Shown: piece by piece, positions 15,595-24,254 of the stretch
How positions within the stretch are numbered: position 1 is the stretch's first letter
How the letters are laid out: every line of letters begins with the position of its first letter
Source: Candidatus Limimonas egerieequi
GTDB taxonomy: Bacteria; Bacillota; Clostridia; Oscillospirales; Acutalibacteraceae
Direction: 5' to 3'
Length of the DNA: 36,759 nt
Assembly: GCA_018064455.1 (NCBI GenBank)
Contig: JAGHVH010000034.1
Span: 1 to 36,759 of the forward strand
Made by a program: the position numbers and the translations under genes
The notes under the pieces: model-generated
Told to the model about the DNA's origin: nothing
Seen by the model: only the letters and a program-made list of their open reading frames with translations
Database searches by the model: none

Positions 15595-16584
15595 TTGGCA
15601 TTTCTTAAGATTCTCTTTTTGATTATCGCTATCGTAATTGCCCTTGTAGTTTTGGTAGTTGGATTTATCCTCTTTGCCCTTTGGGTTAAAATCCAGGTCG
15701 GCTTTGAGTATGCACCAAATACTAAGAAGTTATGGGTTAAGTACGGAATAATCAAATTGAAAATTTACCCTGAGATGTTCTCTGAGAAGAAAAAGGCAAA
15801 ACGTGCCAAGTTGATGGGCAGACTGAGAAATATCTTTGGTCCAACTGCCAAGAAGGTTACAAACAAAGCGAAAACTGTTGCAACCGAAAAGGTAGAGGAA
15901 ACAAAGGAAAAGAAATCAGCCCAAAAGGATTTTGACACCGAGGTCTTTATTCGAGAGGAAGAAGCCCGTATTGCAACTGAGGAAGCAAGGCTCTCTGTAG
16001 AACTTCCAAAGGCAGAGGCTCAGTATGAAGCCGCTGTCAAAGCAGAAGAGGAAGGTAAGCCTTGGGATAACGTTGTAAGCAAGAAGGAAGCATCCAAGCT
16101 TGATGACATCAAGACATCATTCAAAGCGTACGACCTTCCAGGTACCTACGAAAAGGTTAAGAGTTTCTTATCTGGATTCTCATTCGACTCAATTGTTGCA
16201 CTTATTGCATCACTTGGCAGCACAACCGGACACACTCTTGGTAAAGTAGCGAGAAAGATCAATATCAAACGCTTGAACGTAGGACTTGTAATCGGCGGCG
16301 ACGACGCAGCTGAGACAGCTCTTAAGTTCGGACGCATCGGTGCAGTGCTTTATCCTGCACTCGGTAGGATAACCAATAACCTCACAGTCGGTGACATCAG
16401 TCTCGACATGACGCCAGATTATCTTGCCAACAAAAACAGTGGAGAAATTCACACCGTAATAGCTCTAAGACCTTTGACACTTGTTACACCATTTATTGGT
16501 ATGGTGCCAAAACTTGGCAAATCAGGCTTTGCCTTCTATCGTGATTACAAGAAGACAAAGAAAGCAAAAAAGGAAATGAACTAA
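15595..16584 (+). CDS. DUF2953 family membrane protein
   Basis: A 329-residue protein with a long hydrophobic N-terminal helix (about 5-30), a charged linker rich in Lys, Glu and Ala (65-165), and a C-terminal DUF2953-like domain that includes NVGLVIGGDDAAETALKFGR. The gene order scpB, DUF2953, gerW is typical of spore-forming Clostridia, where this protein is thought to act with the sporulation protein downstream, but its role is not established. The start is TTG 15595, preceded by GGGGGAGGTG. Confidence 0.8.
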   Translation: MAFLKILFLIIAIVIALVVLVVGFILFALWVKIQVGFEYAPNTKKLWVKYGIIKLKIYPEMFSEKKKAKRAKLMGRLRNIFGPTAKKVTNKAKTVATEKVEETKEKKSAQKDFDTEVFIREEEARIATEEARLSVELPKAEAQYEAAVKAEEEGKPWDNVVSKKEASKLDDIKTSFKAYDLPGTYEKVKSFLSGFSFDSIVALIASLGSTTGHTLGKVARKINIKRLNVGLVIGGDDAAETALKFGRIGAVLYPALGRITNNLTVGDISLDMTPDYLANKNSGEIHTVIALRPLTLVTPFIGMVPKLGKSGFAFYRDYKKTKKAKKEMN

Positions 16585-16607
16585 ATCATTAAATAGAGGT
16601 GCTTAAA

Positions 16608-16973
16608 ATGAAAGAAACAGCAGCAGCAGGAATGCTCCAAACAACAATTGAAAAAGTTAAAGACATGATCGACGTTAGCACAATCATCGGTGATCCAGTA
16701 TATACAGAGTCAGGTCTTACAATCATCCCTGTATCAAAGGTTACTTATGGTTTCGCAAGTGGCGGCACAGATTTCCCAACAAAGGGTTCTAAGGAACTCT
16801 TCGGTGGCGCAGGCGGAGCTGGCGTTACAATCACACCAGTTGCTTTCCTTCTTATCCAGAACGGACAGGTAACACTTAAACACATCACAGCATATGACAA
16901 TGCTGCAGAGAGAATGGTTAACCTTGTACCAGAGATGTTCGACAAGGTAACAGGTCTTATCAAAAAGGACTAA
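16608..16973 (+). CDS. GerW family sporulation protein (YtfJ)
   Basis: A 121-residue protein of the GerW/YtfJ family, shown by the ordered motifs VKDMIDVSTIIGDPV, IIPVSKVTYGFASGG and the Gly-rich FGGAGGAGVTITPVAFL. In B. subtilis GerW is needed for efficient spore germination; the family also occurs in bacteria that do not sporulate. ATG 16608 follows GAGGT. A terminator-like hairpin lies just after the stop, closing the scpA-gerW operon. Confidence 0.9.
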   Translation: MKETAAAGMLQTTIEKVKDMIDVSTIIGDPVYTESGLTIIPVSKVTYGFASGGTDFPTKGSKELFGGAGGAGVTITPVAFLLIQNGQVTLKHITAYDNAAERMVNLVPEMFDKVTGLIKKD

Positions 16974-16980
16974 TTACGGG

Positions 16981-17027
16981 CTAATATATAGCGGGGCTGA
17001 GTATTCAGCCCCGCATTAGTCGTATTT
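16981..17027 (+). terminator. Likely intrinsic terminator after gerW
   Basis: Perfect 10 bp stem GCGGGGCTGA/TCAGCCCCGC (16991-17000 with 17005-17014), loop GTAT, with an outer CTAAT/ATTAG pairing, followed by CGTATTTT. The T-run is offset by a few bases, so termination may be partial. Confidence 0.7.
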
Positions 17028-17057
17028 TAAGGGTACTTGACAGAAGGGATTTTTGGC

Positions 17058-17783
17058 ATGGCAGACGAGAAAATTAGACTGCAAAAGTATATGGCGGATT
17101 GCGGAATTGCTAGCCGCCGTAAGTCAGAAGAATTAATTGCCGCAGGCAAGGTTAAGGTCAACGGTAAGGTCGCACAGATAGGCGACAAGGTTGACCCAAA
17201 CAGTGATAAAGTAACTGTTTCGGGCGAGAAGATTTCTGCCGAAACAGAGATGAAGTATATTATGCTTCACAAGCCACGTGGGTTTGTAACCACGATGAGC
17301 GATGAACAGGGACGCCGCTGTGTTGCGGACCTGGTAGAAGATGTCGGAGTAAGAGTATATCCAGTAGGTCGACTTGATAAGGACTCAGAGGGACTTCTCT
17401 TCTTAACAAACGACGGTGAATTTGCAAATAATATGACACATCCTTCAAAGCATGTGCCAAAGACATATAGGGTTACAGTAAGGCCTGCTATCAATGAGGA
17501 AATCTTAAACAGGCTCACAACTGGAATCATGATTGACGGCAAGAAGACATTGCCTGCTGATATTCACGTAATTTCAGAGGAAAAGAATCGTGTCGTTATG
17601 GAAATAGTTTTAATTGAAGGTCGTAACCGCCAGATTCGCAAAATGTGCGAGGAGTGCGGTCTCACGGTTGCACGACTTAAGCGTGTACAGATAGGACCAG
17701 TCAAGCTCGGCATGTTGCCACAGGGCAAATGGCGCGAGCTCACGCCACAGGAACTCAAATCCTTAAAGCGTGCAATGAAATAG
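17058..17783 (+). CDS. rluB: 23S rRNA pseudouridine synthase, RsuA/RluB family
   Basis: A 241-residue enzyme that converts uridine to pseudouridine in rRNA. An N-terminal S4 RNA-binding domain (about 5-60) precedes the catalytic domain, which has GRLDKDSEGLL with the catalytic aspartate D107 and the family end motif EGRNRQIRKM. Position between gerW and later genes is usual for RluB in Clostridia. The start ATG 17058 fits the alignment; an earlier TTG is less likely. Confidence 0.92.
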   Translation: MADEKIRLQKYMADCGIASRRKSEELIAAGKVKVNGKVAQIGDKVDPNSDKVTVSGEKISAETEMKYIMLHKPRGFVTTMSDEQGRRCVADLVEDVGVRVYPVGRLDKDSEGLLFLTNDGEFANNMTHPSKHVPKTYRVTVRPAINEEILNRLTTGIMIDGKKTLPADIHVISEEKNRVVMEIVLIEGRNRQIRKMCEECGLTVARLKRVQIGPVKLGMLPQGKWRELTPQELKSLKRAMK

Positions 17784-17841
17784 GTAATTCGAGCCAGAGG
17801 TAGCTACGGCGCCCAGAGCTCTAATATAAGGAGAATTTAAT

Positions 17842-18720
17842 ATGGCAAGAAGCATGACAGGCTTTGGCCGCGCTCAAAGTGAGACCGATACACTCTTTGT
17901 ATCAGTTGAACTCAAGAGTGTGAACCACAGGTACTTTGAGCTCTACTCAAGAGTACCAAGGACTTATGGCTTCCTTGACGAGAAAATCAAGACATACCTT
18001 CAAGGTCGTGTTGCACGAGGCAAGATTGAGTGCAACGTAACTATTGAAGCAATGGACTCTGATGATGTAGTAGTCAAGGTAAACCATTCGCTTGCAAAAG
18101 CGTATGTTGATGCACTGACTGACCTTTCCGAGACATATGGTCTCAAGAGCGATATCTCGGCATCAACACTCACTCGTTTCCCTGATGTCCTTTCTGTTCA
18201 CAAGGAAGAGGCAGATGAGGATGCAATCTGGGAGGCTGTAAAAGGCGTCTTAGAGGCAGCAACTGATAACTTTATTGCAATGCGCGAGCGCGAAGGACTC
18301 AAACTTCGCGATGATATCTGCGGTCGCGCTGATGCGATACTCGAGAAGGTTGCTTTTGTTGAGTCACGCTCACCTGAAACGGTGCGCGAGTACAACGAAA
18401 AGCTCAAGGCTCGTATCGCAGAGCTTCTCGGCGACACAACAGTCGACGAGGCAAGACTTCTTCAAGAAGCAGCAATTTATGCTGACAAGGTGGCAGTAGA
18501 TGAGGAGACTGTAAGACTCCGCAGCCACATTGAACAGCTTAAAGATATGTTTAATGCTGATGAGGCAATTGGCCGTAAGATGGATTTCCTTGTACAGGAA
18601 ATCAACCGTGAGGCCAATACAATTGGCTCAAAAGCATCTGACTTTGAAATCAACAAGGTTGTTGTTGATATCAAGGCAGAAGTTGAGAAGATAAGAGAAC
18701 AGGTTCAAAACATAGAATAG
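17842..18720 (+). CDS. yicC: YicC/YloC family endoribonuclease
   Basis: A 292-residue protein with the classic ARSMTGFGRAQ N-terminus and the C-terminal GRKMDFLVQEINREANTIG. YicC/YloC members are hexameric endoribonucleases involved in RNA turnover. AAGGAG precedes ATG 17842. It opens the remA-gmk-rpoZ cluster, as yloC does in B. subtilis; the 58 bp before it show no clear promoter. Confidence 0.92.
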   Translation: MARSMTGFGRAQSETDTLFVSVELKSVNHRYFELYSRVPRTYGFLDEKIKTYLQGRVARGKIECNVTIEAMDSDDVVVKVNHSLAKAYVDALTDLSETYGLKSDISASTLTRFPDVLSVHKEEADEDAIWEAVKGVLEAATDNFIAMREREGLKLRDDICGRADAILEKVAFVESRSPETVREYNEKLKARIAELLGDTTVDEARLLQEAAIYADKVAVDEETVRLRSHIEQLKDMFNADEAIGRKMDFLVQEINREANTIGSKASDFEINKVVVDIKAEVEKIREQVQNIE

Positions 18721-18729
18721 GCGGACAAG

Positions 18730-18984
18730 ATGAAGCTTTTAAACATTGGTTTTGGTAACTCTGTAAATGCGGACCGTATCATTGCTATGGTCAGTCCGGA
18801 TTCTGCACCGATAAAGAGAATAGTAGGAGATTGCAAGGAGAAGGGTACGCTCATCGATGCGTCCCAAGGTCGCAAGACTAGAACCGTAATCATAATGGAC
18901 AACGATCAAGTTGTTCTCTCATATCTTCAACCGGAAACTTTGACGGAGCGTATCAATGGAGAAGAGGAGGAAGAAGAAATATGA
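18730..18984 (+). CDS. remA: RemA/DUF370 DNA-binding regulator
   Basis: An 84-residue protein starting [19 protein letters not shown] and containing APIKRIV and [14 protein letters not shown], diagnostic of RemA. In B. subtilis RemA activates biofilm matrix (eps, tapA-sipW-tasA) and osmoprotection genes. The Glu-rich end is normal. Its presence is notable because this window also carries a SipW/TasA-like operon; a regulatory link is conceivable but not shown. Its stop overlaps the gmk start by four bases. Confidence 0.93.
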   Translation: MKLLNIGFGNSVNADRIIAMVSPDSAPIKRIVGDCKEKGTLIDASQGRKTRTVIIMDNDQVVLSYLQPETLTERINGEEEEEEI

Positions 18985-19682
18985 CAGATGGCTCAGGCTT
19001 CCTTTTAATATTTTCTGGCCCATCGGGCTCTGGAAAAGACACAGTAATTCACGACATACTTGCTCGTGATGATAAGACGGTTGTGTCAATCTCAATGACA
19101 ACTCGTGCACCACGAGTAGGAGAGGTTGACGGTGTCGACTACTACTTTGTCACAAAGGACGAATTCGAGAGCCACATCAAGAACGATGAGATGCTCGAAT
19201 GGGCTCAGTATGGTGATAACTACTACGGTACTCCAAAGGCACCAGTTGCCAAGTGGATAGAAGAGGGCAAGACAGTTATCCTTGAAATAGAGGTACAGGG
19301 TGCTGATAAGATTAGGGCCAAGTATCCAGACGTTAGGACTATGTTCTTGATGCCACCGTCTCTTCACGTTTTAGAGACTCGTCTTCGAGACAGGGGTACT
19401 AATTCCGAGGATGATATCAAGGCACGCCTTGATGTTGCAAAAAGTGAAATAGGTCGTGCAAGCGATTATGACTATATAATCGTAAACAACCGCCTTGAAG
19501 ATGCGGTTGAGGATGCACTTGAAATTATCTTCCGTCACAGACGTCACCTTCGTGAGTCTGGTGCACAGGATGAATTCTACTATGGTCATCAGTATAAGGA
19601 ACTTACAATTGATGACTATATAGATAAGGATGCACGCGTATTACCACCAAATGAAGATTTTTCAGAAAGAGGTTTAAAATAA
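18981..19682 (+). CDS. gmk: Guanylate kinase
   Basis: Phosphorylates GMP to GDP with ATP. The P-loop GPSGSGKDT is at 13-21, followed by the GMP-binding [18 protein letters not shown] and the [15 protein letters not shown] segment. At 233 residues it is some 25-30 longer than usual because of a C-terminal tail ([19 protein letters not shown]). ATG overlaps the remA stop; the rpoZ start overlaps its own stop. Confidence 0.95.
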   Translation: MTDGSGFLLIFSGPSGSGKDTVIHDILARDDKTVVSISMTTRAPRVGEVDGVDYYFVTKDEFESHIKNDEMLEWAQYGDNYYGTPKAPVAKWIEEGKTVILEIEVQGADKIRAKYPDVRTMFLMPPSLHVLETRLRDRGTNSEDDIKARLDVAKSEIGRASDYDYIIVNNRLEDAVEDALEIIFRHRRHLRESGAQDEFYYGHQYKELTIDDYIDKDARVLPPNEDFSERGLK

Positions 19683-19918
19683 TGGCAGATAACAAAATGT
19701 TTAATCCAGATCTTCGTGATCTCTTAGTTGACGAGAATGGCAACCAGATTAGCCGTTACTCTCTCGTAACAGCAACTGCAAAGCTTGCTCGCGAAATTTC
19801 TGATGAAGCATGTGAGAATCATGAAATCATCACAGAGAAGCCAGTTTCAACTGCACTTGATAAGTTGCTTGCTGGTGAGTATACAATTGAAGAACCAGCG
19901 GAGATTAAGGAACTCTAA
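19682..19918 (+). CDS. rpoZ: RNA polymerase omega subunit
   Basis: A 78-residue protein matching the omega subunit (SRYSLVTATAKLAREIS), which helps beta-prime fold and assembles into RNA polymerase. The C-terminal half (KPVSTALDKLLAGEYTI) is the usual variable tail. ATG 19682 overlaps the gmk stop (TAATG). The coaBC gene that follows rpoZ in B. subtilis is missing; priA comes next. Confidence 0.92.
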   Translation: MADNKMFNPDLRDLLVDENGNQISRYSLVTATAKLAREISDEACENHEIITEKPVSTALDKLLAGEYTIEEPAEIKEL

Positions 19919-19939
19919 TTAGACTATAGGAGGGGCAAG

Positions 19940-22144
19940 ATGGCAGAGCGAACTGTTGTGCGCGTTGCAGTGCAAAATGTGGCTTATCACTTTGATGAAG
20001 CCTATAGCTATGCCGTGCCAGAGGGCAAGTGCCCAAAAGTTGGCTGCCGTGTAATGGTCCCTTTTGGAAATGGTAGTTCTGTACGTCAGGCTGTTATTCT
20101 CGACGTGATAAGTGGAAATGACGTATCCGACCTTAAAGAGATAGGTGTCATCCTTGATGAGACGCCTCTCTTTAGTGACAAGATGATACGCCTTGCGCTC
20201 TTTATGAAAGAGCGTACATTTTGCACTGTTTACGATGCACTTCGCACAATGCTTCCAGGGCTTTCACACAAGCCACAGGATGCAACAGTTAAGATGGTGC
20301 GCCTTGGTGATATATCAACACTGCCAAGGATAACCGAGAAACAGCAGAGCGTAATAGACTGCTTAAGTGGTTTAGAGGGTGAATGTTCCGTTAAGGAACT
20401 TTGCTATTTCACTGGTGTGTCAACGGCGGTTGTTGATAACATGAAACGCCGTGGAGCACTGGAGTATTACGATAAGGAAATCTTCCGCCGTCCATACAAT
20501 GAGAAAGTAACTGATACTTCCGACATAGTATTGACCGAGAGCCAGCAGAATGCTTTTGACAATCTCAAAAAGCAACTTGCAAGCGGTGGCGGAACGAGCT
20601 TGCTATTTGGTGTTACTGGGTCTGGCAAGACCCAGGTTTATTTGCGCTTAATCGATGAGGTGGAGCGTCAAGGAAAAGGCATCATTGTAATGGTGCCAGA
20701 GATATCGCTCACACCGCAGACATTGCGCATATTCCACAGCCGTTATGGCGACAAGGTCGCTGTGTTCCACAGCGCTCTCTCAGATGGCGAGCGCCTTGAT
20801 GAGTGGAAGAGGGTAAAGCAGGGTCGTGCAACAATAGTTGTTGGTACGCGATCAGCAGTCTTTGCTCCTTTTGACAACTTGGGACTTATCATCATTGATG
20901 AGGAACAGGAACACACTTATAAATCCGAGCAAAGTCCACGCTATCATGCACGTGACATCGCAAGGTACCGTGTCGCAGAGGACAAAGCACTCCTTGTCCT
21001 TGCATCAGCAACTCCAAGCTTTGAGTCGTATATGGCAGCCAAGTCTGGCAAATATACGCTCAGCGTTTTAAAGGAGCGCTTTGCTGGTGCGACACTCCCA
21101 ACAGTTGAGACTGTTGATATGTGTAAGGAACGCTTTGATGGCAACAAGTCCGAGATATCAAAGCAACTACTATCTGCACTTATGCAGAACCTTGACGAGG
21201 GACATCAGTCCATCGTTTTAATAAACAGGCGAGGATATAACACATATGCTGCTTGTAACAGTTGCGGTGAGGTAGTTATGTGTCCAAACTGCAGTATTGG
21301 ACTTACATATCACCGTCACAACAACAGGCTTATGTGCCACTATTGTGGCTACAGTATCCCGTTCACAACCGTTTGCCCAGAATGTGGCGCAAACGATGTT
21401 CGCTATACAGGTGCTGGCACCCAACGCTTTGAGGAAGAGCTCGAACGACTCCTGCCAAATGCGCGTGTGCTCAGAATGGATGCGGACACAACTATGCAAA
21501 AATTCTCCTATGAGGAAAAGCTAACAGCTTTCCGTAATGGTGAGTACGATATAATGCTTGGCACCCAAATGGTTGCCAAGGGATTGGACTTTGAAAACGT
21601 TACGCTCGTCGGTGTACTGTCTGCCGACCAACAGCTTTACAATGACGATTATAAATCGATGGAAACCACCTTCGATTTGCTTACTCAAGTCATTGGACGC
21701 GCTGGTCGTGGCAAGTACAAAGGTCGAGCAATTATTCAAACGATCCAACCAACAAATGACATCATAAAACTTGCGGCGGACCAAAACTACGAGGAGTTTT
21801 ATGACACGGAAATTGGCATGCGTCAAGCATGTGTATTTCCACCATATTGCAACCTTTGCACAATCAGCTTCCAAGGCGCACGTGAGGAACGCGTGCTAAA
21901 GGCAAGTCTTAACTTCCTTAATGACCTAAAGTCAAAGGCAGAGGGCGAGTACAGTGACTTAAAACTCATAGTTTTAGGTCCTATGCCAGAGCGAGTTGTC
22001 AAGGTTAGCAATAAGTACAGACACAGACTTATCATCAAATGTGTCAATAACAAGCGTTTTAGGCAGATGTTAAGTGACCTGCTTGTTGATTTTTCGAAAA
22101 ATAAAGAGAATAGTGGCGTAAACGCTATTCCCGATATAACGTGA
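19940..22144 (+). CDS. priA: Primosomal replication restart helicase PriA
   Basis: A 734-residue 3'-5' DNA helicase that loads the replisome at stalled forks. An N-terminal DNA-binding domain precedes Walker A GVTGSGKTQ (about 224-231), the motif II-like DEEQEHTYK (about 319-327), which has Gln where many PriA proteins have His, and paired zinc CxxC knuckles at about 437-485 (CNSCGEVVMCPNC; CHYCG; CPECG). RYHARD and GRAGRG are in place. The first ATG follows AGGAGG. Confidence 0.95.
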   Translation: MAERTVVRVAVQNVAYHFDEAYSYAVPEGKCPKVGCRVMVPFGNGSSVRQAVILDVISGNDVSDLKEIGVILDETPLFSDKMIRLALFMKERTFCTVYDALRTMLPGLSHKPQDATVKMVRLGDISTLPRITEKQQSVIDCLSGLEGECSVKELCYFTGVSTAVVDNMKRRGALEYYDKEIFRRPYNEKVTDTSDIVLTESQQNAFDNLKKQLASGGGTSLLFGVTGSGKTQVYLRLIDEVERQGKGIIVMVPEISLTPQTLRIFHSRYGDKVAVFHSALSDGERLDEWKRVKQGRATIVVGTRSAVFAPFDNLGLIIIDEEQEHTYKSEQSPRYHARDIARYRVAEDKALLVLASATPSFESYMAAKSGKYTLSVLKERFAGATLPTVETVDMCKERFDGNKSEISKQLLSALMQNLDEGHQSIVLINRRGYNTYAACNSCGEVVMCPNCSIGLTYHRHNNRLMCHYCGYSIPFTTVCPECGANDVRYTGAGTQRFEEELERLLPNARVLRMDADTTMQKFSYEEKLTAFRNGEYDIMLGTQMVAKGLDFENVTLVGVLSADQQLYNDDYKSMETTFDLLTQVIGRAGRGKYKGRAIIQTIQPTNDIIKLAADQNYEEFYDTEIGMRQACVFPPYCNLCTISFQGAREERVLKASLNFLNDLKSKAEGEYSDLKLIVLGPMPERVVKVSNKYRHRLIIKCVNNKRFRQMLSDLLVDFSKNKENSGVNAIPDIT

Positions 22145-22156
22145 GGTAATTATAAA

Positions 22157-22624
22157 ATGGCACTCAGAAAAGTAGTGACAAAAGAGGATCCAATTTTAAG
22201 AAAGAAGAGTCGTAAAGTCGAGAAGTTTGATGAGAAACTTGCAACACTTCTTGACGACATGGCAGAGACCATGTACGCAGCTGACGGCGTTGGACTCGCC
22301 GGCGTACAGGTAGGAATGCTAAGACGAGTAGTAGTAATGGATGTAGGCGATGGCCTCATCGAACTTGTAAACCCAGAGATTACAGAAGAGGAAGGCGAGC
22401 AGTTTGCTGAGGAAGGCTGCCTTTCAATCCCAGGTGAATACTACGAGACAATCCGCCCTGCAACTGTTAAGGTAAAGGCACAGGACAGAAATGGCCAGTG
22501 GTGTGTTTACAAGGGCGAAGGCCTCAAGGCTCGTTGCTTCTGCCACGAGATTGATCACCTTGATGGTGTACTCTTTATTGACAAGAAGAATCCAAATCCA
22601 AAGCCAAAAGAGGAAAATGAATGA
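22157..22624 (+). CDS. def: Peptide deformylase
   Basis: Removes the formyl group from new N-terminal methionines. Motif I is GVGLAGVQVG (where the common form has AxQ with Ala-Pro/Ala-Ala before Q), motif II EEGCLSIPG with the metal-binding Cys, and motif III CHEIDHLDG with the two His and catalytic Glu. Length 155 is standard for a type 1 enzyme. Its stop overlaps the fmt start by four bases, so deformylase and formyltransferase are translated together. Confidence 0.95.
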   Translation: MALRKVVTKEDPILRKKSRKVEKFDEKLATLLDDMAETMYAADGVGLAGVQVGMLRRVVVMDVGDGLIELVNPEITEEEGEQFAEEGCLSIPGEYYETIRPATVKVKAQDRNGQWCVYKGEGLKARCFCHEIDHLDGVLFIDKKNPNPKPKEENE

Positions 22625-23535
22625 GAATAGTTTTCATGGGCACACCTGACTTCGCTGTTCCAACGCTTGAGCGTCTCATTAAAAAGCACGAAGTAGTTGG
22701 TGTATTTACACAACCGGACAAGCCAAAGGGCCGTCATATGACTTTGACACCATCTGATGTCAAAGTGTGTGCAACAAATAATAACATCCCTGTTTTTCAG
22801 CCAGAGTCTTTAAAGCATGGAGAGGCTATGCCTATCCTTGATGATTTAAAGCCTGACGTAATTGTTGTTGCAGCATATGGCCAGATACTTAAAAGTGATG
22901 TACTCGAGTATCCAAAGTATGGTTGTATCAATGCCCATGGTTCGATTCTTCCAAAATACAGGGGTGCCGCTCCAATTCAACGCGCCGTAATTGATGGCGA
23001 GAAATACGCTGGCGTCACATCAATGCAGATGGGCGAGGGCCTTGACACAGGCGACATGCTCATCACAAAAAAGGTCGAGATAGGTGAGAACGAGACAGCA
23101 GGTGAACTCTTTGATCGCCTTGCAGCCCTCGCCGCAGATGTTATCGAGGAGACTCTCGATAACATAGACAGCATCACACCAATCAAGCAGGATGACAGTC
23201 TTTCAACTTATGCAAAGATGCTCTCAAAAGATGAGTGCCCAATTGATTGGAGTAAGGATGCACAGACAATCCACAACCAAATCCGTGGACTTAATCCTTG
23301 GCCTACAGCAACAACCACACTAAATTCAGTTATTTTTAAGATTCACATGTCACACTTGACACAGACAAAGAGTGACAAGGCACCTGGCACAATAACTGTG
23401 GACAAGGACAGACTCTTTGTTACAACAGGTGATAAACAACTACTTGAGATAATTGAACTTCAGCCACAAGGTGGCAAACGTATGCCAGTGGCTGATTACC
23501 TTCGTGGACATAAAATGGAAGGAGTGTTTGAATAA
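22621..23535 (+). CDS. fmt: Methionyl-tRNA formyltransferase
   Basis: Formylates initiator Met-tRNA using 10-formyl-THF. At 304 residues it shows MGTPDFAVPTLE, the folate/catalytic segment NAHGSILPKYRGAAPIQ (Asn, His) and GLDTGDML, then a C-terminal tRNA-binding domain. It overlaps def by four bases and the following metallopeptidase gene by one base. Confidence 0.95.
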   Translation: MRIVFMGTPDFAVPTLERLIKKHEVVGVFTQPDKPKGRHMTLTPSDVKVCATNNNIPVFQPESLKHGEAMPILDDLKPDVIVVAAYGQILKSDVLEYPKYGCINAHGSILPKYRGAAPIQRAVIDGEKYAGVTSMQMGEGLDTGDMLITKKVEIGENETAGELFDRLAALAADVIEETLDNIDSITPIKQDDSLSTYAKMLSKDECPIDWSKDAQTIHNQIRGLNPWPTATTTLNSVIFKIHMSHLTQTKSDKAPGTITVDKDRLFVTTGDKQLLEIIELQPQGGKRMPVADYLRGHKMEGVFE

Positions 23536-24245
23536 TGTATTGGGATCCATTGTATCTTCTTTTGATTGTAATGTTCTTTATTTCCCTTGGCGCACAATCA
23601 AAGGTTAAGAGCACATATTCAAAGTATTCAAAGGTGGCAAGTTCTAAGGGAATTACTGCAGAGCAGGCTGTTCAAATGGTATTGCGCCATTACGATATAA
23701 ATGACGTATCTATCCAGCAAATCCCTGGTCAACTTACTGATAATTACAATCCAAAGACCAAGATTATCAGTTTGTCAGAACCTGTTTGCGGAAGCACTTC
23801 AATCGCAGCTATCGGTGTTGCTTGTCATGAGGCAGGTCATGCTGCACAGCATGCGACAGGTTACCTTCCAATCAAGATTCGTAATGCAGTTGTACCAGTA
23901 TGTAACATAGGCGGAAGCCTTGGTATTCCAATTGCGGTAGTAGGTATTATTCTTGCTACAGCTGCCAATATGGTTGATTTTGGATTTATGCTTGTTGATA
24001 TTGGTATTCTTCTTTATTCATTTGTAGCATTATTCCAACTTATTACGCTCCCGGTTGAACTTGATGCAAGCCGTAGAGCGCTTGCTGTAATAGGCGATGA
24101 GAGCATTTTAACTAGTGAAGAGCGCCATGGCGCTAAAAAGGTTTTAAAGGCTGCAGCTATGACTTACGTCGTAGCACTCGCTACAGCACTCGTCAACCTT
24201 CTTCGATTTATTGTAATCTTTACAGGTGGTCGCCGTCGCAACTAA
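23535..24245 (+). CDS. YugP-type membrane zinc metallopeptidase
   Basis: A 236-residue membrane protein of the YugP/DUF230 family. HEAGH (98-102) in ACHEAGHAAQHATGY is the zinc site, and ELDASRRAL supplies the downstream conserved element. Hydrophobic helices are seen at 5-20, 120-150, 155-180 and 215-232. It sits between fmt and rsmB, a common insertion in Clostridia relative to B. subtilis. Substrate is not known. Confidence 0.85.
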   Translation: MYWDPLYLLLIVMFFISLGAQSKVKSTYSKYSKVASSKGITAEQAVQMVLRHYDINDVSIQQIPGQLTDNYNPKTKIISLSEPVCGSTSIAAIGVACHEAGHAAQHATGYLPIKIRNAVVPVCNIGGSLGIPIAVVGIILATAANMVDFGFMLVDIGILLYSFVALFQLITLPVELDASRRALAVIGDESILTSEERHGAKKVLKAAAMTYVVALATALVNLLRFIVIFTGGRRRN

Positions 24246-24254
24246 GGAGAAACT

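Noticed and set aside
20880-20910. PriA DEEQ in place of DEEH as loss of function
   Set aside because: The Gln form is, as far as I recall, common in clostridial PriA, and all other helicase motifs are intact.
22280-22320. Deformylase motif I variant GLAGVQVG as a defect
   Set aside because: The catalytic Gln, Cys, His and Glu are in place, and a Gly at this position occurs in related enzymes.
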